64,000 nucleotides of DNA from JAAELZ01 sp965223465 (lineage in GTDB: Bacteria; Pseudomonadota; Gammaproteobacteria; Arenicellales; Poriferihabitantaceae), in NCBI GenBank assembly GCA_965223465.1, contig OZ245025.1, positions 2,852,001-2,916,000 of the forward strand. Direction: 5' to 3'. The notes under the pieces were generated by a model. It saw nothing but the letters and a program-made list of their open reading frames with translations. It had not been told where the DNA came from and did not search any database. Shown here piece by piece: positions 61,756-64,000 of the stretch; position 1 is the first letter of the stretch; the number at the start of each line of letters is the position of its first letter. A program made the position numbers and the translations under genes.

Positions 61756-62466
61756 TCACTTACTCGTCAGAAAATTGCCTTCTTCCTCCATAACTCCCAT
61801 GGAAGATAATTCTTTGCTTTTACAGAAAACATTTTCAACTACATGTCGATTAACTATAGATGCCAGTTCTGAGCTGTGATATATGAATTGTTCAGGTACG
61901 CGTATAGTCATTAAATAGTTTGAATCAAAAATTGTAGAATACTCACACATCACTCCATATGAAGAACGGGCACAATGTCCAATCCATAAATCTTGAGAGT
62001 AGGTTTTTTGTTTATCGTTTGATCTGAAGATGTGCCAATGAATTGTCAATATGGGATCTGCAATCTTTATAAAGCCGTTTTCCAAGGTTTCCTTATGTGC
62101 TTCAGCATAGACATTCTCAAGAAAATAAGCATCGCGAATCCAAGGATGGTTTTGATGGCTTTTTACGTCGCTCTCGGTGATTTGGTTGAGAGAAATAGAC
62201 ACAGATGGATGTTTAGGTGCATTTTCAGGCTTGCCCCACTTGGCTACTAAGTTTTCATAAAAAGGATCTTTTTCTCTGTAGGTAATCTTTAGAAGTCCCT
62301 CGCCAGGCCCGTCATCATCAAATTTATCCCTAACTTCCTTAGGTATCTCATTGTCAAAGAAAATAGTATAGTGTTTTTTATCTAGGCATATCCGCTTGCC
62401 ATCAAAAATTGTCTCTTGAGGGTTGCAGCCTCCTAACAAAAGTAGAACGATAACAAATTTACGCAT
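61756..62466 (-). CDS. Putative lipoprotein, unknown function
   Basis: A 236-residue protein with a short signal and a lipobox-like GGC (cysteine 14), then a soluble domain with several Trp/His-rich segments (ILTIHWHIFRSNDKQKTY, DLWIGHCARS). Not recognised. No clear ribosome binding site. About 80 bases separate its start from the IS21 end, so the promoter may have been altered by the insertion. Confidence 0.6.
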   Translation of the reverse strand: MRKFVIVLLLLGGCNPQETIFDGKRICLDKKHYTIFFDNEIPKEVRDKFDDDGPGEGLLKITYREKDPFYENLVAKWGKPENAPKHPSVSISLNQITESDVKSHQNHPWIRDAYFLENVYAEAHKETLENGFIKIADPILTIHWHIFRSNDKQKTYSQDLWIGHCARSSYGVMCEYSTIFDSNYLMTIRVPEQFIYHSSELASIVNRHVVENVFCKSKELSSMGVMEEEGNFLTSK

Positions 62467-62615
62467 TTGGATAATAGACCGCTAATAAACAGGATCACAG
62501 GCAGGACAATAAAGCCATCCAAACCCAGGTTTTCCGCCATAAGTGTTAATTTGCATCCAAAATTGACCCGGGATTTGCACTGAATTTTGACCCGTCTATT
62601 TGGTCTGATTATGAC

Positions 62616-63389
62616 CTAAGTTGAGTTTCTTTTTTTAGCTTTCACCTCCTTCATTTTTGCTGTTGAATGCCTGAACCGGTAACTGTCATTACCCGTTTCA
62701 ATGATATGGCAGTGATGGGTTAATCTGTCCAACAATGCCGTTGTTAATTTCGGATCACTGAACACACTAGACCATTCTGCAAAATCCAGATTAGTGGTAA
62801 TGATGATACTAGTCTTCTCATAGAGCCTGCTGATCAGATGGAATAATAATGCCCCACCGCTTTGACTGAACGGCAGATAGCCCAATTCATCCAGGATCAC
62901 CAGATCGGTATGCAATAAACGATTCGCCAGGCGCCCTGGTTTTCCCAATTGTTTCTCCTGCTCAAGCTGGTTGACCAGTTCAATTACGGACAGACAACGC
63001 ACCCTGAGATGGCGATGCTGTATGGCCTGTACACCAATGGCTGTTGCCAGATGTGTTTTGCCCGTACCCGGGCCGCCCACGAAGACGATATTCTGCGCGT
63101 CTTCCAGAAACTCACAGCGATGCAAGGCCCGGATAAGTGCTTCATCGGCCTCGCTCTCGCTAAAATCAAAGCCAGCCAGATCTCGATAGGCCGGGAACCT
63201 GGCTACCTTCATCTGGTAGTTGATGGAACGGACTTCCCGTTCAGCCACCTCAGCCTTAAGCAAGACCTCCAGGATCGGTATCGCCTGCTGATAAGCAGGT
63301 GCAGACTGAGTGGACATGGTCGCAATGGTCTCAGCCATACCAAACAGCTTGAGAGACTTCAACGTAGTAATCATGGCTTGCGCTTTCAT
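62616..63389 (-). CDS. istB: IstB-type transposition ATPase
   Basis: A 257-residue AAA+ helper ATPase that assists IstA in target selection. Walker A is FVGGPGTGKTHLA (about 103-115) and Walker B is LVILDELGYLPFS; both are intact. The start overlaps the istA stop by 4 bases (ATGA), the standard coupling. The C-terminal basic tail (AKMKEVKAKKRN) is also typical. It is probably functional. Confidence 0.95.
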   Translation of the reverse strand: MKAQAMITTLKSLKLFGMAETIATMSTQSAPAYQQAIPILEVLLKAEVAEREVRSINYQMKVARFPAYRDLAGFDFSESEADEALIRALHRCEFLEDAQNIVFVGGPGTGKTHLATAIGVQAIQHRHLRVRCLSVIELVNQLEQEKQLGKPGRLANRLLHTDLVILDELGYLPFSQSGGALLFHLISRLYEKTSIIITTNLDFAEWSSVFSDPKLTTALLDRLTHHCHIIETGNDSYRFRHSTAKMKEVKAKKRNST

Positions 63390-64000
63390 TGCTTGCCTCC
63401 ACGAAGACGATCATAGCGCCGGGTGTTGGCCACAGGCTCATTCACCAGCTTCAGCGCTGCAGGTGTTCGAAGCGACTTGGGACGAGGGGGGTCACTGAGC
63501 CTGCTCAGGCAATTGAGTACATGCTCCCGGGACGGGTGTTCAACCTTCAGAGCTTCGTTAACTGCCCGTTCAACCAATTGCTCATCGTGCAACAGCACCA
63601 GGGCCAGTACATCAACCATCTCACGATCACCACCAGGGTGCTTTAACAATCGGGTTTGCAGTTGTTGGAAACTCTCCGGCAGTTCCTTGAAGGGGGCACC
63701 ATTACGTAACGCCCCAGGCTTACGCTGTACCACTGACAGATAGTGGCGCCAGTCATATATTGTCCTGCCGCTGCTGCCATGATCGCGGGTAAAGACCCGT
63801 TCATGAACGGCCACCTGGCGGGCTTCAGCCACAATCACCAACCGTTCGGCATACACGCGCAGGCTCACCACCCGGTTGGCAAAGCTCGCCGGGACACTGT
63901 ATCGATTATGTTCAAAGGTGATCAGACAGGTCGAGGTAACACGTTTGCTGTGTTCAACAAAGCCGTCAAAGGCAGCGGGCACCTCCATCAGATTTGCTTG
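63386..64000 (-). CDS. istA: IS21 transposase IstA, C-terminal part
   Basis: The frame is open to the right edge of the window, so only about 204 C-terminal residues are visible. These include the C-terminal beta-barrel segment RYSVPASFANRVVSLRVYAE and HERVFTRDHG, both typical of IstA. The DDE catalytic core lies beyond the edge. It overlaps istB by 4 bases. Confidence 0.92.
   Translation of the reverse strand, partial: QANLMEVPAAFDGFVEHSKRVTSTCLITFEHNRYSVPASFANRVVSLRVYAERLVIVAEARQVAVHERVFTRDHGSSGRTIYDWRHYLSVVQRKPGALRNGAPFKELPESFQQLQTRLLKHPGGDREMVDVLALVLLHDEQLVERAVNEALKVEHPSREHVLNCLSRLSDPPRPKSLRTPAALKLVNEPVANTRRYDRLRGGKQ

Larger units (their letters stand above)
62544..64000 (-). mobile_element. 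IS21-family insertion sequence, one end in view
   Basis: An istA-istB pair lies on the minus strand, with the terminal region at about 62544-62610. The end begins near TGTTAATTTGCATCC and holds repeated TTGACCCG copies (62563-62570 and 62587-62594) and a weaker TGACCTA, the multiple terminal repeats typical of this family. The other end is beyond the window, so the target duplication cannot be seen. The exact outer base is uncertain. Confidence 0.8.

Overview
The window reads as the chromosome of a free-living, probably marine or aquatic gammaproteobacterium of moderate G+C content. SecB, TmcA, RF3 (PrfC), EnvC and a PdsR/PdsS-type two-component pair support this. The genus cannot be fixed from the sequence. 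Coding density is high and the genes lie in clear operons.

Region 1 (1-10,600) is an aerobic phenylacetyl-CoA catabolism (paa) cluster in four transcription units: paaF-paaG-paaH leftwards, running off the window edge; paaY-paaZ rightwards; the repressor paaX leftwards, with a gamma-glutamylcyclotransferase-like gene beyond it; and paaABCDE rightwards, encoding the ring-1,2-epoxidase. Matching inverted 11-bp motifs lie in front of paaX and paaA and probably form the PaaX operators. PaaK, PaaI and PaaJ are not in view and may lie to the left. A small membrane protein and a divergent TetR regulator, with a dense palindromic operator between them, follow.

Region 2 (12,000-24,900) is a glycogen/alpha-glucan cluster: pgi, glgC, a GH57 glucanohydrolase/transferase, malQ, glgB, glgA and glgP. 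It links fructose-6-phosphate to ADP-glucose, glucan synthesis and branching, and phosphorolytic breakdown.

Region 3 (25,000-53,160) is mixed core and envelope content. It holds a spondin-N secreted protein, a LEA2 lipoprotein, an MFS transporter, a class V aminotransferase-fold enzyme, two SLC13/TrkA-C permeases, a LysE exporter, dinB, dgkA, a two-component system resembling the regulators of proteobacterial dedicated sortase systems but without a sortase in view, tmcA, aroE, prfC, a LysR-divergent oxidoreductase trio, ctpA-envC, an ArsR regulator, and rhodanese-secB-gpsA-cutA.

Region 4 (53,180-64,000) looks like the start of an integrated genomic island. Just after cutA lies the 3' half only of an elongator tRNA-Met gene, from the anticodon loop to CCA, on the minus strand. 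Next to it are four TGGCACA(AA) direct repeats spaced 11, 21 and 11 bp, as expected for integrase arm-binding sites. Beyond come a ParDE-like toxin-antitoxin pair, an XRE regulator with repeated operators, and cargo rich in envelope proteins: a beta-barrel, a peptidoglycan-binding lipoprotein, an M15-like peptidase lipoprotein, a broken AsmA-like gene, a small Cys-containing peptide with a strong ribosome binding site, Gly/Ser-rich lipoproteins and a periplasmic coiled-coil protein. A MITE-like palindrome lies in the cargo, and an IS21-family element (istB and partial istA) closes the window. The coupled PG-binding / M15 / AsmA / small-peptide module is the best candidate here for something not yet described.
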